This document shows, piece after piece, positions 36,082 through 48,462 of a stretch of 64,000 nucleotides of DNA (within the stretch, counting starts at the first letter, position 1; the number at the start of each line of letters is the position of its first letter). Both the position numbers and the translations under genes were made by a program. The notes below the pieces were generated by a model, which was not told the DNA's origin, did not search any database, and saw only the letters and a program-made list of their open reading frames with translations. This stretch comes from Enterobacter sp. R4-368 (GTDB lineage: Bacteria > Pseudomonadota > Gammaproteobacteria > Enterobacterales > Enterobacteriaceae): the NCBI RefSeq assembly GCF_000410515.1, contig NC_021500.1, positions 2,728,001 to 2,792,000 on the forward strand. Reading direction: 5' to 3'.

Positions 36082-37581
36082 CTACTGCTGCGGGGGAATG
36101 TCCGAGACGTCAGAATGGCTTTCGTCACTACTGGCAGCAGGCGCTGCGGCGTTATCCGCTGGCGGTGCCATCACTTCATCCCACGTTGCCTGCAAATCCT
36201 TCATGTTGAACTCCGGCTCGCCTTTCGGCTGCAGCAACACCAGCGCCATATCCTGTGAAAGCTGCTGATGCAGATCCTGGTTCAGCATCTGCGGCGTCAG
36301 GTTGTTCAGGAAGTTCTGGCGCAGCTTTTGATACTGCTCCGGCGCAATATCCACCACCTGGTTTTGCAAAGAACGCATCCGCTGGCTGATCAGAATATCG
36401 GTACTGGCACGCGCATAGGTGGCGAACAGTTTTTGCAGCTCAAGGTTTTTCTGCGCGATAAGCGCTTTAAATTCCTCTTCCGGCAGCCCTTTCTCGCGCA
36501 CTTTCGCCAGCTCACGCGCAATCACGCCGACATTGGTATTGAGCTTGTCATTGGGTGAATCAACGTTAATGGCGCATTGCGCCCGCTGGAACAGCACCCG
36601 GCAGTCAAAACCGAGACCAATCTCTTTGGCGTTGTTTTTGCTCAGGTTCTGCTGGATATGCCAGAACAGGGCTTCACGCGCCAAATCCGCACGCCAGTAA
36701 CGCTCAAGGGCGGCGGACTCGCGAATCGGTTGCCAGGCGGAGTCCCACATGATCGACAAACGATCCTGGGTGACACCCTCGCTCATCAGGCTAACCGACT
36801 GGCGCGGCAGCGGCGACAGCGTCGCAACCGGCGCAGGCGTCTGGCGTTTCCCTTTCAGCTCGCCGAAGGTTTTACCAATCTGCTCGGCGATAGCGCGGCT
36901 ATCCACATTACCGACCACAATCAACGTCATCGCGTCCGGCGTGTACCATTTTTCGTAGAAACCTTTCAGTTGCGCCGCATCGACCGGTTCTTTCAGTGTT
37001 CCGGCGGGATCGTGCCCCAGCAGCGGCGAACCTTTCAGGCGGTAGCGCCACCAGCTGTCTTTGGTGTCGGGCGGCCAGGTAGTAACCATATCGTTGCTGG
37101 CAAGAGCGTGATTCACCGTTTCCGGCGTGATGGTGAGATTGCCGGCGGCATCCGCCAGGTAAACCATCGCCTCTTTCAGCAGGTCGCTGCGGTTGTTCGG
37201 TATGCTGAGGTTATATTGCGTGTATTCGTAGGAGACCAGCGCCGGCGGCAGCGGGCGCTTCGGGTCAATACCTTGTTGCCACAGCGAGCGTACCTGGGAA
37301 GGTTCGAGCCGACCACTGTGGGTCAACGCAACGCGGGGAATAAAGTGGCTGAAACCGCTCTGTTGGCTGCCTTCGGTGAGCGAACCGGTATCAATAGACA
37401 GGCGAATCTCAATGCGATCGCTGGGGCGCTGGGGTGTGGCCAGAACCTGCCACTGAAAACCATTTGCCAGCGTCCCTTGTTGCCAGGCCGGGTCAGGCTG
37501 GAGCGCATCTGCCTGCACATAACCGACAGCTGCCAGCATCAGCAAACCGCCCGTTAACAGTCGAATTTTTGTGCCCTGCAT
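36082..37581 (-). CDS. yhjJ: YhjJ, M16-peptidase-like periplasmic protein
   Basis: 499 aa. Signal peptide (LLTGGLLMLAAVGYVQA) with a cut before DALQP, so it is periplasmic. The fold is that of M16 (pitrilysin/insulinase-like) peptidases: NGFQWQVLATPQRPSDRIEIRL-type opening (given as NGFQWQVLATPQ), GNLTITPETVNHAL, and the FYEKWYTPDAMTLIVVGNV segment. The zinc motif HxxEH is replaced by SGFSHFIPRVA, so no peptidase activity is expected. The C-terminal tail is Pro/Ala/Asp-rich. Function unknown, as in E. coli. Confidence 0.92.
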   Translation of the reverse strand: MQGTKIRLLTGGLLMLAAVGYVQADALQPDPAWQQGTLANGFQWQVLATPQRPSDRIEIRLSIDTGSLTEGSQQSGFSHFIPRVALTHSGRLEPSQVRSLWQQGIDPKRPLPPALVSYEYTQYNLSIPNNRSDLLKEAMVYLADAAGNLTITPETVNHALASNDMVTTWPPDTKDSWWRYRLKGSPLLGHDPAGTLKEPVDAAQLKGFYEKWYTPDAMTLIVVGNVDSRAIAEQIGKTFGELKGKRQTPAPVATLSPLPRQSVSLMSEGVTQDRLSIMWDSAWQPIRESAALERYWRADLAREALFWHIQQNLSKNNAKEIGLGFDCRVLFQRAQCAINVDSPNDKLNTNVGVIARELAKVREKGLPEEEFKALIAQKNLELQKLFATYARASTDILISQRMRSLQNQVVDIAPEQYQKLRQNFLNNLTPQMLNQDLHQQLSQDMALVLLQPKGEPEFNMKDLQATWDEVMAPPADNAAAPAASSDESHSDVSDIPPQQ

Positions 37582-37683
37582 GTGAACCCCTAATCAACAT
37601 TCCTGGTTAAAAAGTATGCCCGCGCAAAGGGGCTAAAAGCGTGTTAAAACACTTCGCTTTTAGACCGCGGGAAATGCAAAACG

Positions 37684-37699
37684 TCACATCGCGATGTGA
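37684..37699. promoter_or_regulatory. Perfect 16-bp palindrome upstream of yhjJ
   Basis: TCACATCG / CGATGTGA without spacer, 103 bp upstream of the yhjJ start. A second TGTGAC at 37725-37730 mirrors the GTCACA at its left edge. The look is that of a dimer-binding operator; CRP spacing (TGTGA-N6-TCACA) is not met in this orientation. Confidence 0.45.
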
Positions 37700-37747
37700 A
37701 TTATCACGAAATTTCATCGTAAATTGTGACGGATCCAGGAGGTAATT

Positions 37748-37789
37748 ATGCGCAGGTACCCGCAGCCCGACAAGGGACTGCGGTCATAA
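37748..37789 (+). CDS. Candidate 13-codon micro-ORF
   Basis: ATG to TAA encodes 13 residues (MRRYPQPDKGLRS). It is preceded by a near-ideal ribosome site, AGGAGGTAA at 37737-37745 with 5 nt between GGAGG and ATG, which is hard to explain otherwise in a gap between yhjJ and dctA. The coding part itself forms a hairpin, CCGCAGCCC pairing with GGGACTGCGG. It could be a small protein, a leader peptide, or chance. Too short to assess by composition. Confidence 0.3.
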   Translation: MRRYPQPDKGLRS

Positions 37790-37798
37790 GTCACGAAA

Positions 37799-39100
<1,302 letters not shown>

Positions 39101-39211
39101 TTAAACCTCAGGCTTTGTAGGGTTTTCAGTTAGCCTGCGGTTTAAAAATAACACCCGTCAAACATGACAGAAATAAACTTACATCAAATCTGAAACAACA
39201 ATGTTAAAAAC

Positions 39212-39230
39212 TTTGAACTGACTCGCACAA
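39212..39230 (-). promoter_or_regulatory. Possible CRP site upstream of dctA
   Basis: On the minus strand TTGTGC-GAGTCA-GTTCAAA, a half-good match to TGTGA-N6-TCACA, about 127-145 bp upstream of the dctA ATG. E. coli dctA is CRP-activated from a similar distance. Only one half-site is strong. Confidence 0.4.
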
Positions 39231-39242
39231 GCCCGTAACAAA

Positions 39243-41249
39243 TTACGTGTTTTCAGGCTTATCCGATCCAGCAAAGAACTGCTGTTCAAACGCCTCGGCA
39301 GACGCCGCGCGGCCAAATAAAAAGCCCTGCGCCACATCCACACCCGCGTCAGCCAGCCATGCCCGTTGCGCTTCATTCTCCACCCCCTCAGCGACGATGC
39401 GCAGATCCAGACTACGCGCCAGGTGGATAATGGCGGCCACCATGCTGTTTTCATCCGGCAAACCTTCAACAAACATTTTGTCGATTTTCAGCACATCCAC
39501 CGGCAGCGACTTCATATGATGCAACTGGCGCAGCCCGGCATAACCCATGCCGAAATCATCCAGCGCAATGCGCACCCCGGCCTCACGCAGCGGGCGCAAA
39601 ATCGCCACTGCGGCCTGGGGATCATCAATGTGGCGGCTTTCGGTCACTTCGAGGATCAACGTCTGCGGCGCAATACGGTAACGCTGCAACAAATCCAGCA
39701 TATCGGCCAGCATGGTGGGATGCGTCAGCTGGCAGGCCGAGAGATTCACCGAGAGCGGCAGCATAATGCCGCGCGCTTGCCAGCCCGCCAGCAGGCGGCA
39801 GGACTCTTCCAGTACCCAATAGCCGACGTTGACCATCAATCCGCAGGACTCAATACGTTCGATAAGCCCTTCCGGTAATGCCCAGCTGCCATCTGGTTGG
39901 TGCAAACGGAGCAACGCTTCCGCGCTCACCAGTTCGCCGCTCGCCGCATCCACCTGCGGCTGCAACCAGATCGCGAAACGTCCCTCATCGAGCGCGGTAA
40001 GAATGTCGCTCTCCTGCGCCAGCCATTGCTGTGCCCGCTCCATCTGCTCTGGATCGAAGAACTGGATCTGGTTTTTCCCTTTGCGCTGCGCGCTGACGAC
40101 AGCGGAAGCGGCCCGGTGGTAAAGCTGCCCGGCAGAAAGGTTGCCGTAAAACATCGCCACACCAATACTGGCATTGGGACGCAGTTGGATGCCGTGCAGC
40201 GGCACACGCTCGTTAATTACAGTGAGCACTTGCTTACCGAGCGTCATGGCGTGCCACGGCTCACTCACACCGTGGGCGATAATCGCAAAGTCATAAGCGC
40301 TCACCTGCGCCAGCACCCTGTTCGGCGTCAGTATTGATTTCAGTTTCTCCACCAGCGTCAGCAGCAACATCTCGCGCTGAGACTCCTGCAGCACACCGGC
40401 GGTATCACGCAGTGTTTCGCAGGCGATAACCAGTAGCGCGGTGGGATTTTGCCGGGTCACCGTTTGCTCCAGCAGCGCCATCAGGAAGGCTTTATTCGGC
40501 AATTCAGAAACCGGGAAATGCGTCGCCTGGGTGTTTAGCTCTTCTTGCTGGCGCAGCAACAACTGCTGGTTACGGTTGTAACTGCGCACCATGATGCCGA
40601 TTTCATCATCATGATGAAGACGAGGCACAGGCAATTGATGCCCGGCCAGTTCCGACGCCGGAAGATCGTTAAGCTCCCGGGAAATTTTTCGCAGCGGGTG
40701 AACCACCAGCCGGTTGATACACCAGGTGAGCGCCACCGTGAGCATTAACGTCAACAGTAAGTAAGCCGTCACTAACGTTGATAAGGTGCTGATGACGAAC
40801 TTGTAAACCCGATATGAATCCGCCTGCAGCACCAGGTAGGCCAGCGGTTGCGGGTTTGCAGGGCGCTCCAGCGAATAGATGGGTAAGGAGATCTGCACAG
40901 GCAGTTCAAACATCCGTGTGATCATCACCGGAACCGGACGTTCCGGGATAAAACTCATGCGCAAGGCCTGAAATTGATTCGGCAGCACCACATCCGCGCG
41001 GCTGACAACACCCGCCGGTTTAATCTGTTTGATAATCGCTTCTGCTTCGGGGATGTCGGCTTTTAAAATCGCCGCTGAAAGCGGTTCGCGTACGGAGCGG
41101 GCAATGCTTTCCAGTTGTGTGGCCGTGTTATAGCGATTCTGCTGTAAGAAATGGAACAGCAAAATGACGCAGAAAATAAAAACAAACACCATAGAGACAA
41201 CAGCAACCATGGCCATTTGTTTAATGGTTAAAGAACGGCTGACACGCAA
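39243..41249 (-). CDS. pdeK: PdeK (YhjK/HmsP-like), membrane GGDEF-EAL protein
   Basis: 668 aa from the TTG at 41249, which has GGAGAG 6 nt upstream and matches the family N terminus ([14 protein letters not shown]). Two membrane spans (about residues 10-32 and 150-175) bracket a periplasmic sensor part, then HAMP-like linker, a GGDEF domain without the GGDEF motif, and a C-terminal EAL domain with intact EALLRL and [10 protein letters not shown] motifs. Predicted to be a c-di-GMP phosphodiesterase. Its place directly downstream of bcsC, as in E. coli, links it to cellulose control. Confidence 0.93.
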   Translation of the reverse strand: MRVSRSLTIKQMAMVAVVSMVFVFIFCVILLFHFLQQNRYNTATQLESIARSVREPLSAAILKADIPEAEAIIKQIKPAGVVSRADVVLPNQFQALRMSFIPERPVPVMITRMFELPVQISLPIYSLERPANPQPLAYLVLQADSYRVYKFVISTLSTLVTAYLLLTLMLTVALTWCINRLVVHPLRKISRELNDLPASELAGHQLPVPRLHHDDEIGIMVRSYNRNQQLLLRQQEELNTQATHFPVSELPNKAFLMALLEQTVTRQNPTALLVIACETLRDTAGVLQESQREMLLLTLVEKLKSILTPNRVLAQVSAYDFAIIAHGVSEPWHAMTLGKQVLTVINERVPLHGIQLRPNASIGVAMFYGNLSAGQLYHRAASAVVSAQRKGKNQIQFFDPEQMERAQQWLAQESDILTALDEGRFAIWLQPQVDAASGELVSAEALLRLHQPDGSWALPEGLIERIESCGLMVNVGYWVLEESCRLLAGWQARGIMLPLSVNLSACQLTHPTMLADMLDLLQRYRIAPQTLILEVTESRHIDDPQAAVAILRPLREAGVRIALDDFGMGYAGLRQLHHMKSLPVDVLKIDKMFVEGLPDENSMVAAIIHLARSLDLRIVAEGVENEAQRAWLADAGVDVAQGFLFGRAASAEAFEQQFFAGSDKPENT

Positions 41250-41469
41250 AATCACTCTCCAGAGACACAATGAGCGCAGAACAGAAAAAAAGGGCACTTA
41301 GCCGCCAGAGTATACTCTATCGCGCGTCGCTTGAGATAAACCGCTAAGCAGAATCTCACTCAGCGGAAAACTGCAGGGAAAGCAGGTGATAACTTATTGA
41401 ATCGCTGGCGGTTAACAACGATAGACTTGTCGCTTTATACCGTTATTTCCCGCCAGGAATACTCCTTTT

Positions 41470-44400
41470 TTACCAGTCGGCGTGCGGCACCAGAGGCTGG
41501 AGCGGCATATCCATATCGCCCTGCCAGCCCGCACCGGAATAACGCACATAAATCAGCGCGTGGCTTGGGGTGTAGTCTTTGGCCTGCTGAATATCGACAC
41601 CCGCACCGACAAACCAGTGGGAAGTCACCCGGCGCTCAATCAGCGCACGCGCGGTATAACCATAGCCATTACTGCTGCCGCCGGATTCGGTCTGCTCGCT
41701 TGCCAGGGTGCGGAAATTCGCAGGAATCAAGCTAAGCAGGGGGTAACGCGGCATCGTTTTAGTGCGGGAGTGCGACCACGACACCGTACCGCCAAGTTCC
41801 CAGGACCAGTTCTCGGTACGCTCACGCCACAACACCGGAACCGAAAAAGAGAGATATTCCTGCGGGCTGTAGTAACCGCCATGGCCTAAGGTGTAATAAC
41901 TCAAATCTTTGTCGTAGTGCCAGATCATATTGTTCAGGCCCACGGTAACGCGCCGGTTATTTTCGTTGATAAGTTTGTAGTAGTAGCCGGTCATCCAGCG
42001 CACGCGCCAGTTGTCGTCAACGTTTTTGCCTTCCAGCGTATCCGCCCCGAGGCTCGCCCACACGCCGTTCGCTTCGCCCTTGTCATAACTGAGACTCAAC
42101 GTGCCGCCGTTCGCCCGCACACCCCCCCAGGTTTTACCGGTGTTGCTGCTCGGATCTTGTTGCCCGCCAAAGGCCAGCAAGGAACTCGAAATGGGGCGGC
42201 GATGTAAATCCACGGTATAGCCAAACGGCCCGATGTCGCTGCTGTAACTGACTCCGCCCACCATATCCACAACATTAAAGCCCATCGGCGTGGTGCCAAT
42301 ATCCATCGACCAGGTATTGTTTCGCCACCCCACCGCAACGCTGGCACCGCTATCAGACTGGTGGCGATTCCCGCCAACGCAAGGCACATCGACACAGGTA
42401 CCAAAACGGGGGTTATAAGTACCGTCATCGCGTTTACTGAAAGTTCCGACATCCATATTTATCACGTCAGTCCGGAAGAACATCCGCCCGTCCGACAGCG
42501 GCGCATCCACCTGCAACATGGTGTTATGCGCTTTCAAATCCGAATACCCGCCCGTGCCGCTGGAGTCCGAAAACTCATGCTGCAATGTGACATTCAGATC
42601 CTGCTGACGGTAGAGATCGGCGGCATCGCTGCGCACGCCGCGTTTCAGCCAGTCATCTTTTTCATCATTGCGTGTCAGGCGGGTAAAGGTGTCGTTATCC
42701 ACCGGGCGCGTCGTCGTGACGCCAGACGCCACCATCGCATCTTTATAACTGTCCAGTGCCTGCTGTGGCTCGCCGTTTTGTACCTCAAAACGTGCCGCAT
42801 CGCGCAAGACCAGCGCGCTCTCCATTGATGGCGGCTGAGATTTTGCCTGCGGGAGGATGGTTGCGAAGATCCGTTTTGCGCTGGCGGTATCGCCCAACTG
42901 GGTTTGCACCAGCGCCAGCCGACGCTGGGTGTTGATTGACGGCGGCTGGGCGGGCGTCGCTGCCAGCAGTTTCGCCAGCGCCGCACGCGCGGCCATGCGA
43001 TTGCCGTCTGCGGCATACAGCTCCGCAAGGCCAAGCAACGCCTCTTCATTGGCGGGTTCTCTTTGCAGAACACGCTGGTAATAACGTTGTGCTTCGCCGT
43101 TGTCGCCGCGCTGCTGCGCCCAGTCGGCGAGGGTTAAATCAATGCGTGAAGACGCCGGTTGCTGCGCCAGCAGCGCTACCGCCTGATCTTCATGACCGCC
43201 ATCGCGCAGACGGTTGGCATTGTCCAGCAACTGGTTGGCCTGCAGCCGGTCGGCCAGCTCCTGAATATTGCTGTTCCACTGGCTTTTCGGCAGCGCATTT
43301 AAGTGATTCAGCGCCGCCAGTGGCTGGTTATTGCCGGAAAGGTAGAGGCCATACGCGTAGACCTGTTCCGGGTCGTGTGGTTTGAGCGTGACCAGACGGT
43401 TCATCTGCGAATCGGCTTCGCCCCTCTGCCCCGCCTGACGCAGATCGCTGGCCAGCCGGTAGGTTATCCAAACGCTACCAGGATCGAGCGCCAGCCGCTT
43501 ACGTTGCAACTCTGCCGCTTGCGCCCATTCACCTCTGTTTTCCAGCACTTCTGCCTGTTGCGCGAGCCGGTCGTTAGTCAACCCGCGTTCAATATCATCA
43601 ATGCTGCGCCGCTGGCTGGCAGAGAGCGACTGAATAAACTGTTCCGCTTTTTCCGGCGACTGCGCGCGGTAAATATTCGCCAGGCCGCGCACCGCGTTGC
43701 TGTTGCCGCTATCCATGCGCAGCGCCTGGCGATAGAACCCTTCAGCCGCTGCATTATCTTTGCGCGCCGCGGCAGCATCACCAAGCCCGAGCACCGCGTA
43801 GCTGTCAGTGTTATCCGTGTTGCGCGCCTGCTGGTAATAACGCTCTGCCTGCTGCACGTTGTTGGCTTTCAGCGCCGCATCACCCTGCTGAATCAATAGC
43901 CAGTAGCGGTTAGTTTTCAACAAGCTGTCCCACTTGCTGCGATTGCCGCTGGTCGGATCCATGGCGATGGCTTTTTCCAGTTGCGCCACCGCGCGGGCGC
44001 GATCGCCGCTTTGTGAATAGGCTTGCCCCAGTGCCCCAACCGCTTCGCTGTCCGCGCGGTTAGCATTAACCGCTTGCTGCAACTCGCTCACCGCTTTCGC
44101 GCCCTGCCCGGCATCCACCGCCGCAAGCCCTGTCGCTTTCGCGCGAAACGCCGGGTCGGCCAGCTGTTTTTGCTGCGCGGCAAGCAGCGTACGGGCGCTG
44201 TCTACCGTGTCGCCTGAACTAAACAGCGTCAGAAAACGCTGAAGGGCTTTTACGCTGGCGTCGCTGGTCGGCATCGCCTGAATTTGTTGATACCAGATGC
44301 TCGCTGCTGCTGCGCGGCCGTTGCTGGTTTTCGCCATCTGTTCCAGCACCGCATACCCTTCCGCGCTGCGCCCGTCGGCAAATAACATTTGCGCCAGCCC

Positions 44401-44958
44401 GCCCTGCAGCTGATCGTTGCCAGGGTTAGCGGCATTCAACGCCTGCAAACGTTTAACCGCTTCCGCATGACGCGCGGGCACTTTTGCCACCAGCATCCAG
44501 TACTCCACCGCCAGATCGCCCTGCGGCGGGTTACCTTTGAATAAGGCGTCGTAGGCCGCAAGCGCTTCCTGCGTATGGCCGGTGGTGGCCTGCAAACGCG
44601 CTTGTTGCAGCGCCTGGCGACCTTCCGGCGTGGAGAGCGCCATGGTGGTCACCGCCGATTTATAAGTGCTGGAGTCGGGTGCCAGTTGTTTCATGCGATC
44701 AAGCTGCTTTTGCGCACCCGCGTTATCGCCCTGGCGTAATAAATAGCGTAATCGCGCGGCGATGACTTCCGGATCATCCGGCGCGATAAGCTCAAGGCGG
44801 TAGAGCGACTGGCGCACCAGATCCTCGCGTTTGGTGCTTTCACCAAGGCGCACCTGCGCCAGCAGTTGTTGCTGCGCGCCAGTATCGGCCGCAAGCGCGG
44901 CGGGAGCCAGCGCAAGCGCGAGTGAGAAACAGAGTAAACTTACTGTGAAGTTGCGCAT
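41470..44958 (-). CDS. bcsC: BcsC, cellulose exporter (type II locus)
   Basis: 1162 aa. Signal peptide ([16 protein letters not shown]), then a long series of TPR helices in the periplasm (about residues 25-800), then a C-terminal outer-membrane beta-barrel (about 820-1162) ending in aromatic-rich strands, with [19 protein letters not shown] as a conserved BcsC landmark. It binds the polymer and peptidoglycan and exports cellulose. Last gene of bcsR-Q-A-B-Z-C; its start overlaps the bcsZ end by 19 nt, so translation is coupled. Confidence 0.96.
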   Translation of the reverse strand: MRNFTVSLLCFSLALALAPAALAADTGAQQQLLAQVRLGESTKREDLVRQSLYRLELIAPDDPEVIAARLRYLLRQGDNAGAQKQLDRMKQLAPDSSTYKSAVTTMALSTPEGRQALQQARLQATTGHTQEALAAYDALFKGNPPQGDLAVEYWMLVAKVPARHAEAVKRLQALNAANPGNDQLQGGLAQMLFADGRSAEGYAVLEQMAKTSNGRAAAASIWYQQIQAMPTSDASVKALQRFLTLFSSGDTVDSARTLLAAQQKQLADPAFRAKATGLAAVDAGQGAKAVSELQQAVNANRADSEAVGALGQAYSQSGDRARAVAQLEKAIAMDPTSGNRSKWDSLLKTNRYWLLIQQGDAALKANNVQQAERYYQQARNTDNTDSYAVLGLGDAAAARKDNAAAEGFYRQALRMDSGNSNAVRGLANIYRAQSPEKAEQFIQSLSASQRRSIDDIERGLTNDRLAQQAEVLENRGEWAQAAELQRKRLALDPGSVWITYRLASDLRQAGQRGEADSQMNRLVTLKPHDPEQVYAYGLYLSGNNQPLAALNHLNALPKSQWNSNIQELADRLQANQLLDNANRLRDGGHEDQAVALLAQQPASSRIDLTLADWAQQRGDNGEAQRYYQRVLQREPANEEALLGLAELYAADGNRMAARAALAKLLAATPAQPPSINTQRRLALVQTQLGDTASAKRIFATILPQAKSQPPSMESALVLRDAARFEVQNGEPQQALDSYKDAMVASGVTTTRPVDNDTFTRLTRNDEKDDWLKRGVRSDAADLYRQQDLNVTLQHEFSDSSGTGGYSDLKAHNTMLQVDAPLSDGRMFFRTDVINMDVGTFSKRDDGTYNPRFGTCVDVPCVGGNRHQSDSGASVAVGWRNNTWSMDIGTTPMGFNVVDMVGGVSYSSDIGPFGYTVDLHRRPISSSLLAFGGQQDPSSNTGKTWGGVRANGGTLSLSYDKGEANGVWASLGADTLEGKNVDDNWRVRWMTGYYYKLINENNRRVTVGLNNMIWHYDKDLSYYTLGHGGYYSPQEYLSFSVPVLWRERTENWSWELGGTVSWSHSRTKTMPRYPLLSLIPANFRTLASEQTESGGSSNGYGYTARALIERRVTSHWFVGAGVDIQQAKDYTPSHALIYVRYSGAGWQGDMDMPLQPLVPHADW

Positions 44959-46046
44959 TCCTGGCCCCAGTCAGGTTGTAACTCACCGCGAGGGGTGAAG
45001 CGAAAACGGTGCTGGTCCCACCCCTGGCCAAACAGGGTCAGAACATAGCTATAGTAGGCATCGTCGCCGGGGAAATGATCGGCGACCCGTTGCCGTTGTA
45101 CGGCTTGCGCATCACGATCCTGTAAAAAGGGCAACAGCGCGGCGGCAAACCCCACCGGGCCATCCCCAAGAATTTTTCCGCTCGCCACATCCACTTTTTC
45201 CGGCACGCGGCCGTTTTTGGTAGTCACGCTGGCCATCGGTTTGAATTTTTCCAGCAGGCGCGCTTTCTGCGTGTCCCGGTCATGCATCATGCCGACCCAC
45301 AAATAAACGCGGATGGCATCATAACTACTCACCAGCGTCTTTTCGGGTTTAAGCTGCCAGCCGCCCTCTTTCTGAAAACGTACCCAATCGGGTGCAAAGC
45401 CTTTCGGCGCGGTTTCCAGCAACAGGCGAAGGTTGGTTTCGCGCAGCGTCGACCACGGTGCGCCAAAGCGGCTGAAATAACTCGCCAGTTGCGGCGGCAA
45501 ATAGCTCGGGTTAAAACGCCAGGTGGTCGGTTCGGCAAAGCCGATTTTACCGGGCAGCAGCATCGATCCCAGCCCTGGGACCGTCACCACTTCTTCTTTG
45601 GCGATGAGGGCTAACAACGCCTTACCCGTCTGGCTATACTCGTCGTTTTTCCATAAACGCCCCGCTTCCAGTAGCGACCAGGCAATCCACAGATCGGAGT
45701 CGGACGCCGAATTGGTGTCGAGCACCGTCCAGCTATTGTCCTCTTTTTTGCCCCACAGCCAGGCGGGAAGATGGGTACTGAGCGAGCCCTGCGCCAGGTT
45801 GTTTTGCGTCCATTGCAGTACCCTGGCGAAGGTGTCACGATCGTTAGCCGCCAGCGCGAAGAACAGCGCGTAACTCTGCCCTTCCGAGGTGGTTATCTTG
45901 CGTTGATCGCTGGGATCAACCACCCGGCCGCCATCGCTGATATAGGCTTGTTTGAAGTGTTCCCAGGCAGGCCAGGTGCAGGCGGCGCGCACATTTACCG
46001 CCGCCAGCATCAACGCCACTATTACCCACCAACGTAGCGTTCTCAT
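44940..46046 (-). CDS. bcsZ: BcsZ, periplasmic GH8 endo-1,4-beta-glucanase (type II locus)
   Basis: 368 aa, E. coli length. Signal peptide to VNVRAA; GH8 catalytic residues Glu55 ([12 protein letters not shown]) and Asp243 ([11 protein letters not shown]) fall at the E. coli positions. It trims beta-1,4-glucan in the periplasm and influences the amount and length of exported cellulose. Lies 6 bp after bcsB and overlaps bcsC. A second, shorter GH8 gene occurs at 55666. Confidence 0.97.
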   Translation of the reverse strand: MRTLRWWVIVALMLAAVNVRAACTWPAWEHFKQAYISDGGRVVDPSDQRKITTSEGQSYALFFALAANDRDTFARVLQWTQNNLAQGSLSTHLPAWLWGKKEDNSWTVLDTNSASDSDLWIAWSLLEAGRLWKNDEYSQTGKALLALIAKEEVVTVPGLGSMLLPGKIGFAEPTTWRFNPSYLPPQLASYFSRFGAPWSTLRETNLRLLLETAPKGFAPDWVRFQKEGGWQLKPEKTLVSSYDAIRVYLWVGMMHDRDTQKARLLEKFKPMASVTTKNGRVPEKVDVASGKILGDGPVGFAAALLPFLQDRDAQAVQRQRVADHFPGDDAYYSYVLTLFGQGWDQHRFRFTPRGELQPDWGQECATSQ

Positions 46047-46052
46047 TTTTCG

Positions 46053-48437
46053 TTACTCGTGATCCGGGTCGAGACGGCGACGGCTAATGATCCGCAGCAG
46101 ACGCCACAGCACCCACGCCAGCAACACCACGCTGATTGCCGCCAGCACCGCCAGCAGCACCGGATGGTTAGCCAGCGCGTACCAGATGCGCTCAAACCAC
46201 GGCAAGTGGCCGACGTAGTAAATATCGCCGACACGCAGGCCACTTACGCCAGATTCACGAATCACGGTCACCGAGCCATAAATCGCCGCGCGCTTGCCGC
46301 TGTCATTCATCGCGCCGTTAAGCAATTCATACCCGCGCGGGCTGTCTGCCAGCAGCGCGACCACACTGCGCTGATCATGATACGGCGACTGGAAGCCGAC
46401 AATCGCCGCCATCGGGCCATCTGACGTGATCCCGGTTTGCGCATCGGCCTGACGGTCGGCGGCATCCGGCACAATCGACGGGAACGGCGTCTGGCGCAGC
46501 GGCGTTTTCACCCAGCTTTGCGCCGCATTCACCAGCAGATCGATTTTCTTATCGTCTTTTAACGCCGGAGGAATGGTGCCGATGATCATGATGTCGGCGT
46601 CTTTCTCCTTGATTTGGTTACCATCGTTAGTGAGTTGCACATTGATTGCCGGAAAACCAGTTTGTGCGCCCACCGCGCCCAGCGAATCCAGCAGCGTACC
46701 CATCTGCGCAGGTGTCGGCTGCGGCGGCGTGACGACAATGGTTTGCGACAAATCGGCCATGCGGCTAAACGGGAAGCCCGCATTGGCGAAAGCGCGTAAG
46801 TCCGGCATCGCAATAAAGTGGTAATACTTCGAGAAATCGATGGTGGAGTCGTCGCCAATCACCACGCGGTTTGGCACCTGCTGGAAGGTCACGCAGTTCT
46901 CAATAGTGCCGCCCGGCATCGGATTCATATACTGGAAATCAAAGCGCAACTGGTTCACCGCGCCCAGTTTCAGCGCCGGAATAGAGACATCCGTTTTGCT
47001 GTCCAGCAGCCCTTGCAACACCGGGAGATGCAGCAGCAGACGGTTCGTATCCTGGTTGCTGGTCAGGTTGAAATATTGCAGGAACTGGTTGTTGAGGCTG
47101 ATATCCATGCGCGAGCTGTCTTTGGTCGGCGGCGCGGTATAGCGATAATTCAGGTTCATATCGATACCGGTACTGCGCAGCAAATAGAGATCCGGCGGCA
47201 GGTTCAGCGACACGTTAATCGCCGAGGGTTCCAGCCCGGTCGACTGTAACTGCTCCTCATAGGTTTTCAGCTCGCCAAAGGTGACCGGACGGTCAGTACG
47301 TATCCAGTTAGGCGCATCGTAAGGCTGGCGCGCCAGCAGCGGTTTCACCTCATCCACCGTGACGCTATCGCCACGGAACAGCACGTTACCCTGAGCGATA
47401 CCTTTCGCCGCCTGCATCAGATCTTTGTCATCCCGACCAGACACTACCAGCAGCTTCACGTACGGGTTATTAGGGTGGTTGATCATGCTGATGGTTGGCC
47501 CTTTCACCGCCGGCGCATCACGCAGGAAATCAGGACGTTTGTCATTGGTGGCGAAGACGATCGCGTTGCGGTCCGGCAACGCGTTGTAAATGACCGGGAA
47601 ACTCTGCCCGCGCCAGCCGGTGCGGGAGCCAAACCAGGAGGCGATAACCGCAGCGGCTTGCTGCTGTTCAATATCCGGTGTGCCAGCGAAAACCATCGGC
47701 AGCGTCAGCGCCCTGTTGTCACGCGGGTCGAAGAAGGGGATCGGGAAATGGGAGAGATCGTTTTGAACCGCCAGCTTCTGGTAAGTCAAATCCAGCGAAC
47801 TGCTGCGGCCAATATCCAGCCATAACGTGCTGCTGGCCGGGTTTTCGCACACATCACGATAATGGCCGACAAATTCCAGCCGCACACGGTTGAAATCGGT
47901 GATAAACAGCGGGTTGATCGGCACCTGCGCCAGCGTTTTCTTGCCGAGTTGCTCTTTGGTGACCGGCAAGACGCCCATCAGTTCATCATTCAGATAAACC
48001 TTCAACTGCGATTGCACCGGCAGCAGAGAGGGCGATGGCGTGTACTCAAGATTGAGCACCGCTTTCGAAACCAGCTCATCGCTGCGCATACCAAACTCAA
48101 CGCCACCGTCCGGATTGATACCGCGCAGCACCATACTGCCAGGCGGCGGCGCGATTTGGGCGAACGTCAGTTTCACATCGCGCGACGGCGCGTTGGCGGC
48201 GACCACCGGCGCATTCGCCCCCGGTACGCCCGGCATTACCTGTCCGACAACATCCTGGCCATCGGTTGGCGTGGTTGGCGTCAATGATTCCGTTTGTCCC
48301 GGCGCAGGCGTTGCCACCGGCTCAGTGGCGGGCGCAACAGCCGGAACCGTCGGGGCTGGCGCTGCATACGTCATCACCGGAGATAAAACACTCGTCCCCA
48401 TAGCCACTGCACAAATCCAGGAAAGTTTTCTTTTCAT
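46053..48437 (-). CDS. bcsB: BcsB, periplasmic cellulose synthase subunit (type II locus)
   Basis: 794 aa. Signal peptide (MKRKLSWICAVAMGTSVL to YAA), an Ala/Pro/Thr-rich linker (about residues 26-85), two carbohydrate-binding/flavodoxin-like repeats (LPDRNAIVFATNDKRPDF, MNPMPGGTIENCVTF), and one C-terminal membrane span (VLLAVLAAISVVLLAWVLW). It guides the glucan chain through the periplasm and activates BcsA. Located 25 bp after bcsA and 6 bp before bcsZ. Confidence 0.96.
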   Translation of the reverse strand: MKRKLSWICAVAMGTSVLSPVMTYAAPAPTVPAVAPATEPVATPAPGQTESLTPTTPTDGQDVVGQVMPGVPGANAPVVAANAPSRDVKLTFAQIAPPPGSMVLRGINPDGGVEFGMRSDELVSKAVLNLEYTPSPSLLPVQSQLKVYLNDELMGVLPVTKEQLGKKTLAQVPINPLFITDFNRVRLEFVGHYRDVCENPASSTLWLDIGRSSSLDLTYQKLAVQNDLSHFPIPFFDPRDNRALTLPMVFAGTPDIEQQQAAAVIASWFGSRTGWRGQSFPVIYNALPDRNAIVFATNDKRPDFLRDAPAVKGPTISMINHPNNPYVKLLVVSGRDDKDLMQAAKGIAQGNVLFRGDSVTVDEVKPLLARQPYDAPNWIRTDRPVTFGELKTYEEQLQSTGLEPSAINVSLNLPPDLYLLRSTGIDMNLNYRYTAPPTKDSSRMDISLNNQFLQYFNLTSNQDTNRLLLHLPVLQGLLDSKTDVSIPALKLGAVNQLRFDFQYMNPMPGGTIENCVTFQQVPNRVVIGDDSTIDFSKYYHFIAMPDLRAFANAGFPFSRMADLSQTIVVTPPQPTPAQMGTLLDSLGAVGAQTGFPAINVQLTNDGNQIKEKDADIMIIGTIPPALKDDKKIDLLVNAAQSWVKTPLRQTPFPSIVPDAADRQADAQTGITSDGPMAAIVGFQSPYHDQRSVVALLADSPRGYELLNGAMNDSGKRAAIYGSVTVIRESGVSGLRVGDIYYVGHLPWFERIWYALANHPVLLAVLAAISVVLLAWVLWRLLRIISRRRLDPDHE

Positions 48438-48462
48438 CGCGTTTTCATCATTGTTAAGCCAA

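Noticed and set aside
36577..37557. 326-codon plus-strand frame over yhjJ
   Set aside because: Mirror frame of a conserved gene; composition is Arg/Gln/Val-rich without motifs.
37684..37699. CRP operator
   Set aside because: The TGTGA and TCACA halves face the wrong way and lack the 6-bp spacer, so it is kept only as an unassigned palindrome.
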